A DNA stretch of 49,170 nucleotides from Aridibacter famidurans (GTDB lineage: Bacteria > Acidobacteriota > Blastocatellia > Pyrinomonadales > Pyrinomonadaceae): the NCBI GenBank assembly GCA_024103495.1, contig JAGFIQ010000157.1, positions 1-49,170 of the forward strand, given 5' to 3'. Shown in pieces: positions 35,168 to 44,165 of the stretch. The position numbers were made by a program, and so were the translations under genes. Every line of letters starts with the position of its first letter. Positions within the stretch are counted from its first letter, which is position 1. The notes below the pieces were generated by a model that saw only the letters and a list, made by a program, of their open reading frames with translations, did no database searches and was not told where the DNA came from.

Positions 35168-36538
35168 ATGAGTGAAAAGGTCGAATTCGATGAGAAGGAG
35201 CCTGCATCCATCGAAGCTCACGCAAAGAAGCTATTAAACAAGTCGCTGAGAGATGTTGAAGGAGACCACAAAGGCGAAGAGATAACTGCTCTCGAGTTAA
35301 CTGCTGGCAAAGGCAAGCTGGGTATTGCTGTTGAGCAACTTCATTTTGGCTATTCGCCCAATTCGAACAAAGAGCCTGATTTTTCAGCTGCCGGCGTGGA
35401 GCTTAAGACCACGCCGCTAAAGAAAACCCAAAAGGGCCTTCGCTCAAAAGAACGCCTAGTTCTAAGTCTCATCAATTATTTCGAAGTGGTTGATGAAGAT
35501 TTCGAAAACAGCAGTTTTAAGAAGAAGAATTCGCTGTTACTCCTTTTGTTCTACCTCTACAGTCCGAATGTCCACTTCCTTGATTATGTTTTCAAGCTAA
35601 TCACTCTCTGGGAGTTTCCAGAACAGGACTTGGTAATCATTAGAAGGGACTGGGAGACCATCGTCGATAAAGTCAGGAGGGGCAAGGCCCATGAGATCTC
35701 TGAAGGCGACACTTTCTATTTGGGCGCTTGTACAAAAGGGGCAAATGCATCCTCGTTGAGAGAGCAACCTTACGCTGACGAAGATGACGGTACTCAAAAA
35801 CTCGCTCCGCAGCGTGCACTGGCACTGAAGTCAAGGTACTTGAACTTGATAATTGATGAAAAGCTCGACGGGGCTGCGGACGAGATTGGTAGTGTCGTAA
35901 AATCCTCGGACGATATCTCGAAAGCGGGGTCCTTGGAAACTCTTATTCTGGAGAAGTTCACTCCTTATGTAGGCCAATCAGCTGAAGAACTTCTTAGAAA
36001 GTTCGATCTTGAGGATGTGGATGCGAAGCATCGATATTACCTTCTTTCTTCTGCGATTCTAGGCCTTCAAGGGAAGAAGATCGCAGAGTTTGAAAAGGCC
36101 GGGATTGAAGTTAAGACCGTAAGGCTCAAGTCCAACGGAGTTCCGAAGGAAAGTATGTCATTCAAGAACATAGACTTTGACGACATTCTAGAAGAGGAAT
36201 GGCTTGAGTCTTATTGGTACGAAACTCTGACATCTCGATTCTTCTTTGTCATTTTCCAGTTTGATAAAGAGGGAGTGCTGCGATTCAAAGGAGTGAAGTT
36301 TTGGACGATGCCCTACGAAGATTTGCTAATAGCAGAGAACTTCTGGACAGACACAAAAGAGAAGATTGGGAAGGGTGATTTTGACCACTTCATAAAGACA
36401 AAGGACAAACGGGTATGCCATGTTCGACCTAAAGCCAGGAAGGCGTCCGACAAAGTGCAATTGAAAGACGGGACCTGGCGAAAGAAAATGGCATATTGGC
36501 TCAATGCGAAATACATTGCGAGTATAGTCGCAGAGTAA
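35168..36538 (+). CDS. Sau3AI/MutH-family type II restriction endonuclease
   Basis: A 456-residue endonuclease. The MutH-like catalytic residues lie in the N-terminal domain: E56 (VEQLHFG), D71 (PDFSAAG), E78-L-K80 (GVELKTT), spaced as in MutH. A second MutH-like domain, without a clear D-ExK set, occupies about 240-450 (VGQSAEELLRKFDLE, AEFEKAGIEVKTVRLK where the E-V-K triad is partly kept). This two-domain layout is that of Sau3AI (489 residues), which cuts GATC. GATC is abundant in the flanking genes, so there is no obvious avoidance, fitting recent arrival. AT-rich like the other genes of the island. Confidence 0.92.
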   Translation: MSEKVEFDEKEPASIEAHAKKLLNKSLRDVEGDHKGEEITALELTAGKGKLGIAVEQLHFGYSPNSNKEPDFSAAGVELKTTPLKKTQKGLRSKERLVLSLINYFEVVDEDFENSSFKKKNSLLLLLFYLYSPNVHFLDYVFKLITLWEFPEQDLVIIRRDWETIVDKVRRGKAHEISEGDTFYLGACTKGANASSLREQPYADEDDGTQKLAPQRALALKSRYLNLIIDEKLDGAADEIGSVVKSSDDISKAGSLETLILEKFTPYVGQSAEELLRKFDLEDVDAKHRYYLLSSAILGLQGKKIAEFEKAGIEVKTVRLKSNGVPKESMSFKNIDFDDILEEEWLESYWYETLTSRFFFVIFQFDKEGVLRFKGVKFWTMPYEDLLIAENFWTDTKEKIGKGDFDHFIKTKDKRVCHVRPKARKASDKVQLKDGTWRKKMAYWLNAKYIASIVAE

Positions 36539-36563
36539 TCCCCCAAAGTGGCCGCGTTTTACA

Positions 36564-37490
36564 TCAGGCCTTGAATACGATGTTGTTATGCCACTCGAGA
36601 AACTCCGGGTTCGGTAGCATTACGGGGTCGTTTGGTTCCCTTACCTGCTCGCCGTGGAGTTTATAGTAGTCCCGTCCGTTTTCGAACTCTTCCTTGATCC
36701 TCTTGCTGACCTCGATCCGGCGGTCGGGGGCGACCGTCAGGTAGCCCTTGTCGAACAAGGCGTGCAGGTCCTTCCGAAGCAGAAGCCCGTTGTCGGCTCG
36801 GTGCTCCTTGGCGATCGAAAAGGGCTGGATATGCGCCGCATCGAGCGCGGGAAGAGTTCGCTCGCCGGAGAACGCGCAGCGTCTTTCGTATCCGTCGGTG
36901 ACGACGATCCGGAATGCTCCCTGTCCTAGCCTCGGTTTGATCAGCGTCGGTTCGCCGTATGCGGGATGGTCTGACGCAGGTTCCCCTTGATACGCGAAAC
37001 GGCGAGCCATGATTCTCTTCCAAAGCGTCAGGCCGGGTTCCCTGGAGAGGTCGTATTTTCTGCCCTGCTGTATGCTCCGGTGCCAGTCATCCGGCACGGG
37101 GATCCAGTCCTCCCGGTTGAAGAAAAATGGCTGTTCAAGCAGGATGCACCCGATTCGATAATCCTCGTATGGGTTCGGCTGAGCCTTCCTGTATTTCTCG
37201 ACACGTCCGCGCATCTGCTCGTAATCGCGGGCGCCGTTCTTAATGCCGAAAGCTTCCCAAGCGATGCCGATCGGGATGATGCTGAAGTGGGCGAAGATCC
37301 CTCCGCCCACTATGAAGTTGTCGGGAGCGTGGAGCTTGAAGAGGACCAGCTAACAGAACCTGAGCGCGCGGAAATTGGTCGAGCCGCCTGGTTTCCAGAA
37401 GTTGACCTCGTCGAGGCCTGCAAGTCCCGACGCTGATTTCAGCGTATCGAACCAGTCCCGGTCTGTGATTCCGATGTAGGAGTTGATCAT
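36564..37490 (-). pseudogene. HNH restriction endonuclease gene broken by an in-frame TAG
   Basis: The intact family protein reads from MINSYIGITDRDWFD through DEVNFWKPGG and then the IVGGGIFAHF, IGCILLEQPFFFNREDWIPVP and HNH block LDAAHIQPFS...DNGLLLRKDLHALFD, ending at 36564. All of this lies in one minus-strand frame from ATG 37490, except for a single TAG stop at 37350-37352 between RALRFC and LVLFKLHAPDNF. One C-to-T change (CAG to TAG) would explain it. A shorter product from a GTG at 37310 (248 residues, with the HNH part) could still be made. The gene is convergent with the Sau3AI-type gene; the 3' ends are 25 bp apart. Base composition is GC-rich like the chromosome, unlike the island. 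Confidence 0.82.
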
Positions 37491-38091
37491 CGGCCTTTTG
37501 ATCTCTATTAAAAAATTACGATTGGCGGGATTGTAACACGGATTCAGGGACCATTGACCAAGGACCATGGACCAAAGACCAAGGACCGAGGACCGAGGAC
37601 CGAGGAGCAGGTGTCTGGGAGCAGCGTGTTTAGGCGGATCCGCGTTCATCCGCGGGATCCGCGGCTGCGAATTCCGTGATCGGCGACCTCGAATCATCTG
37701 GGCGAATAGATCGACGGTTCGTTGTTCTCACGCAATCGCTGCGCGATGCGCGAATCATTCTTGACGCTATCCGTGGACTGCGCCCTTCGGGCTTGTCCAC
37801 GGCTAAAAGCAGGTCGTCGCTTTGCGACTCATCGTTCGTCGATGGTCATTGCTCATTGCTCATTGCTCATTGGTCAATGAGATGTCCGTCCCTGCGTGAT
37901 CAGGGTGAAGAAGATACCGCCGCGACGCGGCGGGGATCGAATTACTCGCCGTTCCCGGGGCTGCGCCTTCGGCTTGCCCCGGGCTATCATCCGTCGCCCC
38001 TTCGGGGCGGTTCATTGGTCAATGGTCGATGGATATTGGTCAATGGTTAGCCCGTCGCTTGCGCTCCGGGTTCCGATTCATTGGTCAATGA
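37491..38091. repeat. Repeat-rich intergenic region (601 bp)
   Basis: No gene. It contains 'gaccgaggaccgaggaccgagg' and 'ccaaggaccatggaccaaagaccaagg' short-period arrays (37549-37606), a GGATCCGCG module (37637-37665), GCCCTTCGGGC / CCACGGCTAAAAGCAGG (37783-37812), GCTCATTGCTCATTGCTCATTGG (37852-37875), a GGGGCTGCGCCTTCGGCTTGCCCC copy with ATCATCCGTCGCCCC (37957-38010), and several GGTCAATGG repeats up to 38110. Confidence 0.7.
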
Positions 38092-40329
38092 TCACTGGCC
38101 ATTGACCATTGAGGAAGCGTTGTCGATCTCCGCAGCGAATCCCTCGATCACCTTCGCAACCTTCTCGATCTGTTCGCCTGCCAGTTTCCAGTCCCTCTGT
38201 TCGATCGCTTCCCGCACGCCAGGCAATGTCTTAACTCCATACCCCGTGTAGAATCCCGGAGCGTAGATCTGGTGGCGGAACCAGTTCCTTCCAGGGAGCC
38301 CCGAGGCGCTCGTCAACGAGCGTTCCGACCTGTAGAGGATCTCGTCGAGAGACGCACGGACCGAAGGCGACAGTGTGAGCGGGCGACCCGCTGCCTCGTA
38401 TCTCTTCGCGCTCTCCTCCAGCTTCGCCAGGGCGTTCTGCAGAGGCGCGAAGTTCAAAAACGGCACCTCGTCCTTCGGCTTCGGAACGACAAAGGTCTCG
38501 CGCGGGTCCGCGGCCGCCTTCAGCGCGCCGCTCTCGATCAGCCTGTTCATACTCTTCGTATCTTCACGCATCGAGTCCGCGAGCTTCGTCACCTCTTTCA
38601 CGTACTGCCCGAGGGTGTCAGCAAAGTTCGAGAACTCGAACGGCAGCACGTCCGCGTTCGCAAGGCGGAGCGTCGTCCGGCCCGCCACCTTCGCAAGCGT
38701 CACGCCGTACGCGAAATCCGTGTCGCCGAACCGAGTATGATGGTCGAACGAATCGTAGACCGAGTGATACGAACCGCCGCCGCTCTCGCCGCCAAAGCCC
38801 ATATTCAGGGACGCTACGCCCAGGTGCTGCAGAAAAGGCGTGTAGTCCGATCCGGACCCGAGCGCGTCGATGCGCAGGTCCGCCCGGCTCATCACTTCTT
38901 TTCTTGTCTCGGCGTTTCCGTTCACCATCAGAGCCGCCTTGCGCCTTTCCCACACGCTCATATCCATCTGCGGGTCCGGAACGTCCTTAGCGACCTGGTT
39001 GACGAACTTCTCCAGAGTATGCGAACCGCCGACCCCCAGGAATCCGCGTCCGTTCGAATCGGTGTTGATGTAAACCGCGAGCTTCTCGCGCAACTCGTCC
39101 GCGTGAGTCTCGACCCACTCGACCGATCCGATCAGGCCCGGCTCCTCCGCGTCCCACGCCGCGTAGACGATCGTCCTTTTCGGCTTCCATCCCGTCTTCG
39201 CGAGCTCGCCGACGGCGCGTGCTTCTTCAAGAAGCGCGACCATTCCGCTGATTGGGTCCGCCGCGCCGTTGACCCACGCGTCGTGATGGTTCCCGCGCAT
39301 AATCCACTGGTCGGGGAGCTCGCCGCCCTTCATCGACGCGATCACGTTATACGCCGGCTTGATGTCCCAGTTGAACTCGAGCTTCAGTCGGACCTTCACT
39401 TTGCCGGTCCCGCCCGTGTGATACGTGACCGGAAGGCCGCCCCGCCAAGGTGCGGGCGCGACCGGGCCTTCAAGGTTCTTCAAAAGCGGAAGCGCGTCCG
39501 CGTAGGAGATCGGAAGGACGGGGATCTTCATGATCGTGGGCGCTTCCTCTACTTTTAGCCGCTTTGCGTCCGCGACCGCGCCGATGCCCGGCGTCAGAGG
39601 ATCGCCCGGATAAAGCGGCATGTCCTGGACCGAGCCTCTCTGCACGCCGTCCTCCCTCCGGTACGCGCCTTTCGGATAGACGTCGCCCTGGAAATAGCCG
39701 TCGTCGCGAGGGTCGGAATAGATGATGCAGCCGATCGCGCCCTTTTCCGCGGCGACCTTCGGCTTGATGCCGCGCCACGAGCCGCCGTATTTCGCGATGA
39801 CGATCTTGCCCTTCACATCGATCCCGAGCTTTTCCAGCTCTTCGTAATCGTCCGGGATGCCGTAGTTCACGAACACAAGATCGCCCGAAACGTCTCCGTC
39901 CGCCGAGTAAGCGTTGTACGACGGAAGCTGTTCGGACTTCTGACCTGAGGTCGCGTCTTCCTTCAGTTCCGGTTCCGCGAGTTTGGCGGTGAACTTCTCC
40001 GGCGCGGTCATTTCGAGAAGCCTTGTTTTCGGAGTCGGGAAGAGGATGTCGAACCGCTCGATCCGCGTGTCGTATCCCCAGGACCTGAAAAGAGAGGCCA
40101 TGAACTCGGCGTTCTCCTTGCCGTGTTGCGAGCCGACGTGATGCGGCCGCGCGGAGAGGCGCTTCATCCATTCGCGCAGGTTTCCGGCTTTGAGGACCGA
40201 GTCGAACTTCGATTCAAGTTCTCTCTGTTTTGAGGAGCTCTCCGCGGAGAAGCCCATCAGCGGCTGCGCGGTCTGGGCGGGGACTGAGACAGAAAGGATC
40301 GCGAGAAGGAGAACGGTAATGGTTTTCAT
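38092..40329 (-). CDS. Exported M28B-family metallopeptidase (PSMA-like)
   Basis: A 745-residue zinc aminopeptidase/carboxypeptidase of the glutamate carboxypeptidase II (PSMA/TfR) group. Signal peptide to about residue 18 (SVPAQ). A PA domain lies around 120-280 (GKIVIAKYGGSWRG, then KGAIGCIIYSDPRDDG). The peptidase domain carries the zinc ligands of GNHHDAWVNGAADP (around 343-356), the catalytic Glu of DAEEPGLIGS and later D and H ligands (NTDSNGRGFLG; YHSVYDSFDHHTRFGD). The C-terminal four-helix domain (TfR-dimer type) ends the protein; its last codons run into a CATTGACCATTG repeat. Exported peptide degradation is the likely role. Confidence 0.93.
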   Translation of the reverse strand: MKTITVLLLAILSVSVPAQTAQPLMGFSAESSSKQRELESKFDSVLKAGNLREWMKRLSARPHHVGSQHGKENAEFMASLFRSWGYDTRIERFDILFPTPKTRLLEMTAPEKFTAKLAEPELKEDATSGQKSEQLPSYNAYSADGDVSGDLVFVNYGIPDDYEELEKLGIDVKGKIVIAKYGGSWRGIKPKVAAEKGAIGCIIYSDPRDDGYFQGDVYPKGAYRREDGVQRGSVQDMPLYPGDPLTPGIGAVADAKRLKVEEAPTIMKIPVLPISYADALPLLKNLEGPVAPAPWRGGLPVTYHTGGTGKVKVRLKLEFNWDIKPAYNVIASMKGGELPDQWIMRGNHHDAWVNGAADPISGMVALLEEARAVGELAKTGWKPKRTIVYAAWDAEEPGLIGSVEWVETHADELREKLAVYINTDSNGRGFLGVGGSHTLEKFVNQVAKDVPDPQMDMSVWERRKAALMVNGNAETRKEVMSRADLRIDALGSGSDYTPFLQHLGVASLNMGFGGESGGGSYHSVYDSFDHHTRFGDTDFAYGVTLAKVAGRTTLRLANADVLPFEFSNFADTLGQYVKEVTKLADSMREDTKSMNRLIESGALKAAADPRETFVVPKPKDEVPFLNFAPLQNALAKLEESAKRYEAAGRPLTLSPSVRASLDEILYRSERSLTSASGLPGRNWFRHQIYAPGFYTGYGVKTLPGVREAIEQRDWKLAGEQIEKVAKVIEGFAAEIDNASSMVNGQ

Positions 40330-40634
40330 GGAAGTGATTTATCACTTCGGGGGCGCTCGTTCAACAGAGGGAGGAAACAAGATGGACAGGATGAAATGAT
40401 AGGGAAAAGAAAGGACACGGATGAACACGGATGATTCAATGATATTCGTCTGGAAACGGTTTCAGTTATCCTCTCCGATCCGTGTTCATTTGTGGCCTAT
40501 TTACCTACGCAAGAAACGGACGACCGAACCGCGCGAAATGTCGTTGACGCTTGTGTCTGAGCGATCCGGATACCGGTGTTACGAAAGACCAAGACTTGTC
40601 AATAAGTATTGGTATTATGTAACATGGGGATGCT
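40330..40634. repeat. Intergenic region before the AbiEi gene
   Basis: No gene seen. It includes 'gacacggatgaacacggatga' (40415-40434) and its inverted partner 'ccgatccgtgttcatttgtgg' (about 40476-40496), a repeat family that also appears at 41420-41445 and 42770-42790. The last 60 bases are AT-rich, with a possible -10 box TATTAT at about 40612-40617. Confidence 0.6.
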
Positions 40635-41240
40635 ATGGAGGACCGCACAGCGAAAGACCGAATAATGGAAGCGGCAAGAGCCCGCAAAATGATAAGACCA
40701 CGAGATCTGGCCTCGATCCCGGGAGTACGAGAGCATATCCTTCGGCTTGTCCGATCAGGTGAACTGAAGAAGATCAGTCGCGGACTCTACGCTCCGGCAA
40801 ATTCACAGATCGAGGGGGATCAGGACCTGCTCGAGGTGGCGAAGCTTGTTCCCCAAGGCGTGATCTGCCTTCTTACAGCCCTTCGGATTCACGAAATCAC
40901 AACCCAGAACCCTTTTGAGATATGGATAGCCATAGAAGGGACAGCCACGAAACCCGTAACCCCGGGCGTGCCGCTGAACGTCTCGCGGTTTTCCGGCAGA
41001 TCGTTCTCTGAAGGTATCAAGGAAATTGAGTTCGGACATGTAACGGTTCGTGTGTATAACCCTGCAAAGACGGTCGCGGATTGCTTCAAATTCCGGAACA
41101 AGATAGGTCTCGATGTTGCGCTCGAGGCTCTTCGTGACGGATGGCAACAAAGGAAGTTCACCATGGACGAGCTTTGGTATTACGCTAGGGTCTGCAGAAT
41201 GACGAATGTGATGAGGCCATACATGGAGTCACTGGTATGA
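40635..41240 (+). CDS. AbiEi-family type IV antitoxin
   Basis: Antitoxin and transcriptional regulator of an AbiE abortive-infection module, 201 residues. The N-terminal winged helix-turn-helix is at about 5-60 (KMIRPRDLASIPG, then LRLVRSGELKKISRGLYAP). The C-terminal domain begins about 65 (LVPQGVICLLTALRIHEITTQ) and carries the YNPAKTVADCFKFRNKIGLDVALEALRDG block that marks AbiEi. It overlaps the start of the AbiEii toxin remnant by 4 bp (ATGA), the usual arrangement. AbiEi represses its own promoter and neutralises AbiEii; here its partner is truncated. Confidence 0.92.
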   Translation: MEDRTAKDRIMEAARARKMIRPRDLASIPGVREHILRLVRSGELKKISRGLYAPANSQIEGDQDLLEVAKLVPQGVICLLTALRIHEITTQNPFEIWIAIEGTATKPVTPGVPLNVSRFSGRSFSEGIKEIEFGHVTVRVYNPAKTVADCFKFRNKIGLDVALEALRDGWQQRKFTMDELWYYARVCRMTNVMRPYMESLV

Positions 41241-41446
41241 CAGACGACGCCAAGTGGGACAATGCCGCTTCTGTGCGGGAGAGACTTCTTAATATCGCTC
41301 GCTCGGAAAGAATCGGCTTTCAGCAGTTGCTGGTACGGTTTGCGAATGAGAGGTTCCTCTTTCGGCTCGGAGAATCAGTACACGGAAAGAGATTCGTTTT
41401 GAAAGGAGCTAAGAAATCCGTGTTGATCCGCGTAATCCGTGGCTGA
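41237..41446 (+). pseudogene. Truncated AbiEii nucleotidyltransferase toxin
   Basis: The first 57 codons match the N-terminus of AbiEii toxins (NAASVRERLLNIARSERIGF, then LLVRFANERFLFRLGES, KRFVLKGA). At about 41405 the coding sequence passes straight into a genome repeat (ATCCGTGTTGATCCGCGTAA, then TCCGTGGCTGAC), which ends the frame after 12 foreign codons. The whole nucleotidyltransferase core (GSxD motif and beyond, some 200 residues) is missing, so the toxin must be inactive. The antitoxin is now an orphan. Confidence 0.88.
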
Positions 41447-41554
41447 CTTCTCTTTGTGTCCTTCGCCTGCGCCCCAAATTCCGATACCTCAGTTCTCGAC
41501 AGTAGCCCTCCCTGACGGTCGGGCTTCGGACACTCAGTCCTCATCTCTCAGTAC

Positions 41555-42700
41555 TTATTTCGCAATCCGATTGTACTTCTTAAGCAATTCCTTCAGCCGC
41601 CCGTGGGGCAGGGCGTAAAACGTGTTGCCGTTGATCCCTTTCATGTCGCGGGCGGCGACCAGCGCGTTGACGATCGCTTCTTCCGTTGATTCCACCGTTG
41701 CGCGGAAAACCGGGTCAAGGACCGACTTGTCCAGCGAAGGCTCCTTCGAGACCTTCGTCTTCTCATCCCACTCGCCCCTTGCCGTTGAGAACGCGATGAA
41801 GATGTCGCCCGACGTATTGTTTCCGATCGAGCCCGTTCGCGCCACGCCGAGCGTCACGCGCTTTGCGATCAGCCTCAACTGCTGAGGAGAAAGCGGTGCG
41901 TCCGTTCCGACGATGGCGATGATCGATCCGTCCTGTTCGGACGGGATACTCGGCTCAAGGTCCGTGATCTCTTTTCCGACGGGCACGCCCGCGATCGTCA
42001 GATCGGGCCGGCGTCCGAAGTTCGCCTGCACAAGCACTCCAAGCGTATAAGTCGTTCCGCCGATCTCGAAAGTGCGCGAGGCCGTTCCGGTCCCTCCCTT
42101 GAACCAGTAGCAGACCATTCCCGTACCGCCTCCGACATTGCCTTCCGCGATCGCGCCGCCCTTCGCCGATTCGAGAGCCTCGAACACGTGCTCGCGCTTT
42201 ACGTGAAGGCCCTGGATGTCGTTCAGGCCGCCGTCCCAGGTCTCGCCGACGATCGGCAGACCGAACGCGAAGTCGAACGGGTCGTTCTTGTCGCCGAACT
42301 GCCGGAAGTTCCATTCGCCGATCGCGTCGCGGACGATGCCTACGCTCGCGGTGTTCGTGATCCCGATCGGGCCGCTTCCCCGGCCGAAGTCTTCCAAATA
42401 CGGAAGGCCGGTCGTTTCTCCGTCGCCATTGAAGATGAAGTAGTTCGCGGCGTACGAACTGCGGGAGGCCTTGCCCCTCGGGAAGACGACGGTCACGCCT
42501 GTTCGCACGGGGCCCTCGCCGGGCTTCCACTTTCCTTCGCCGCGGATGATGGTCGAGTATCCGACCTCGACGCCTGGAACGTCTGTGATCGAGTTATGCG
42601 TCCCGGGAATTCCGTCGAACGGGACGCCTAGGTCGCGTGCCCTCTGGGCGGGGACGGATACGGTGAGGAATGCGAGAAGGAGGATGGTCGTGATTTTCAT
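41555..42700 (-). CDS. P1 (DmpA/S58) family aminopeptidase, exported
   Basis: Autoprocessing N-terminal nucleophile peptidase of 381 residues. Signal peptide to about residue 18 (SVPAQ), closely resembling the signal of the M28B protein (both begin MK-T-x-LLLA-L-SVPAQ). The mature protein has the DmpA hallmarks: DVPGVEVGYSTI, VRTGVTVVFPRG, the oxyanion-type NVGGGTGMVCY loop, and the self-cleavage site G258-S259 in EQDGSIIAIVGTDAPL, S259 being the nucleophile. Family members release N-terminal D- or beta-amino acids from peptides. Exported and alone. Confidence 0.93.
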   Translation of the reverse strand: MKITTILLLAFLTVSVPAQRARDLGVPFDGIPGTHNSITDVPGVEVGYSTIIRGEGKWKPGEGPVRTGVTVVFPRGKASRSSYAANYFIFNGDGETTGLPYLEDFGRGSGPIGITNTASVGIVRDAIGEWNFRQFGDKNDPFDFAFGLPIVGETWDGGLNDIQGLHVKREHVFEALESAKGGAIAEGNVGGGTGMVCYWFKGGTGTASRTFEIGGTTYTLGVLVQANFGRRPDLTIAGVPVGKEITDLEPSIPSEQDGSIIAIVGTDAPLSPQQLRLIAKRVTLGVARTGSIGNNTSGDIFIAFSTARGEWDEKTKVSKEPSLDKSVLDPVFRATVESTEEAIVNALVAARDMKGINGNTFYALPHGRLKELLKKYNRIAK

Positions 42701-42908
42701 AGTAGGTCTCGTCGGGATTCAGCCGCGAAGAAGATTCAGCCACGAATTACACGAATTTACACTAAGTAGATCTGGACACAGATAAACACGGATCAAAGAT
42801 GGATGAATCAGGGTTCTTGGCATTGATCAACCACCTTCCTAAAATTCGAGAAATCCGTAGCTCTTTCCTGATTCGTGAAATTCGTGAAATCTGTGGCTAG
42901 ATCTTCCC
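42701..42908. repeat. Intergenic repeats between P1 peptidase and hypothetical gene
   Basis: No gene. 'ttcagccacgaattacacgaatttacac' and 'gattcgtgaaattcgtgaaatctgtgg' form an imperfect inverted pair (42738-42768 and 42872-42898), with 'acagataaacacggatcaa' between. The same family is at 44035-44155. Confidence 0.7.
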
Positions 42909-43583
42909 TCAATGCCCGCGGGACGCGGGCGTTCCGATCGACTTTTGCTCTTTCTCGATCACCGGGAGGAACGTGTACGGTATGTGGCCCTCGACATTTT
43001 CGGGGATCGAGACCGTAAGCCTGGGCATCGCCAGGAGGATCAGCCTGCGAAAGCCGCTGTGAGAAGCGCGTTTCAAAAGGTCCTTCAGCATCTCCAGCTT
43101 GACCTCGTATTCCGAGAACCTCCAGACGATCACCGGAAACTCGCCGATTTTCGAATCAAAGCTGAAATCGCCGACCACGCCGGGGCTGTGCGGCAGGCCG
43201 TGCATCGACAGGCATCTGCGGACGAATTCCTGGGTCTCGAGGCTGAACGCCGCCTCGCTGCCGCCGCCGATCGAGTGGACCGGAAGCGAGAACGAGTTCT
43301 CGTAATGCGCCATCAACGAGTTCATCTCGTCGTACAGGCGGCTTTCCCGGAGACGCGTGAAAAGGTCGAATAGTATCCGCCGCCGCTCGCCGACCTGGAA
43401 CTCGCAAAAGTCATCGTCACCGTACCGGTAATTGATCACCGCGATCTCTTCGTCGGTCAGGAAAAGAGAAAGCGCGTCCTCGAAATCCTCCCACATATTG
43501 CGCGGATAGAAATCGATGTCCTCAATGAAGAGGAAATCGCGAAGAAGATCGAGGATGCGTATGTTCGCGGCAAGTTCCGGCAT
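42909..43583 (-). CDS. Hypothetical protein (about 224 aa)
   Basis: Not recognised. I take the ATG at 43583 (MPELAANIRILDLL) because the 17 codons above it look like leader sequence, though the frame opens at 43634. It is a soluble, mostly helical protein with an acidic first half (DFLFIEDIDFYPRNMWEDFEDAL) and a C-terminal block (FPVIVWRFSEYEVKLEMLKDLLKRA, cut here to 20: FPVIVWRFSEYEVKL, then LKRA; and RRLILLAMPRLTVSI). The final dozen residues (KSIGTPASRGH) are encoded by a repeat phrase ATGCCCGCGGGACGCGGGCG, so the tail has been changed by a repeat. Function unknown. Confidence 0.65.
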   Translation of the reverse strand: MPELAANIRILDLLRDFLFIEDIDFYPRNMWEDFEDALSLFLTDEEIAVINYRYGDDDFCEFQVGERRRILFDLFTRLRESRLYDEMNSLMAHYENSFSLPVHSIGGGSEAAFSLETQEFVRRCLSMHGLPHSPGVVGDFSFDSKIGEFPVIVWRFSEYEVKLEMLKDLLKRASHSGFRRLILLAMPRLTVSIPENVEGHIPYTFLPVIEKEQKSIGTPASRGH

Positions 43584-43634
43584 CGTGTCGTTTGGGTGTC
43601 CTCCGAGAATATTCTTTTCGGGTTTTGGGTTCAA

Positions 43635-44165
43635 GGAGATTAGGAAAAATTAACGCAGAGATCGCAGAAAGCGCAGAGAAGGGGTTGAACCGCAGAGATC
43701 GCAGAGAGCGCAGAGAATACTTGGGGCACGCGAGCCCGCGTCGCTTCGTTCTCTATTCTTCTCCTTCAACTCCGAATTTCTCTACCCAGGAAGAGCCCGT
43801 GCTATTAAGAATTCTATCGTTCGAGAAACTAACAACGATGGGCAGTGATCCCAAAAAATCTCTGCGCTCTCCGCGCCCTCTGCGGTTCACTTCTCTTCTG
43901 TGGAAATGATGTTGAAAATTCTGTGGAAATCGACAATCCAAAACTCGCTTAACTCGCTCAACTCAGAAAGCTTAGAATCCTATCCACTTGTGGAAAACCG
44001 GAACGCTCGATTTTCCACATGTGGGAAAGAGGCCACGAATTTCACGAAAAAGAATAAGCCACGGATTTCACGGATTTCACGGATTAGGGGAGATTGCTTC
44101 GAAAGTTGTATTCTTCCGATTCGTGTAATTCGTGTAATTCGTGTAATTCGTGGCTGATCCCTCTT
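43635..44165. repeat. Intergenic 'GCAGAGA' and 'TTCACGGAT' repeats
   Basis: No gene. Copies of the GAACCGCAGAGATCGCAGAG family (43655-43715) and their inverted partner (43857-43892) flank about 140 bp with no recognisable content. An AACTCGCTTAACTCGCTCAAC 9-bp run is at 43940-43965. TTTCACGGATTTCACGGATT (44055-44085) and AATTCGTGTAATTCGTGTAA (44120-44150) tandem repeats follow. Confidence 0.75.

Noticed and set aside
37350..37490. Separate small gene upstream of the HNH gene
   Set aside because: It is in frame with, and continues the known N-terminus of, the HNH family protein; it is the first part of the broken gene, not a gene of its own.
38272..39558. 428-codon plus-strand frame
   Set aside because: Antisense shadow of the M28B peptidase gene.
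40600..40634. Sigma-70 promoter for the AbiEi gene
   Set aside because: TATTAT is a fair -10 box, but no acceptable -35 at 16-18 bp is visible; reported only as a possibility.
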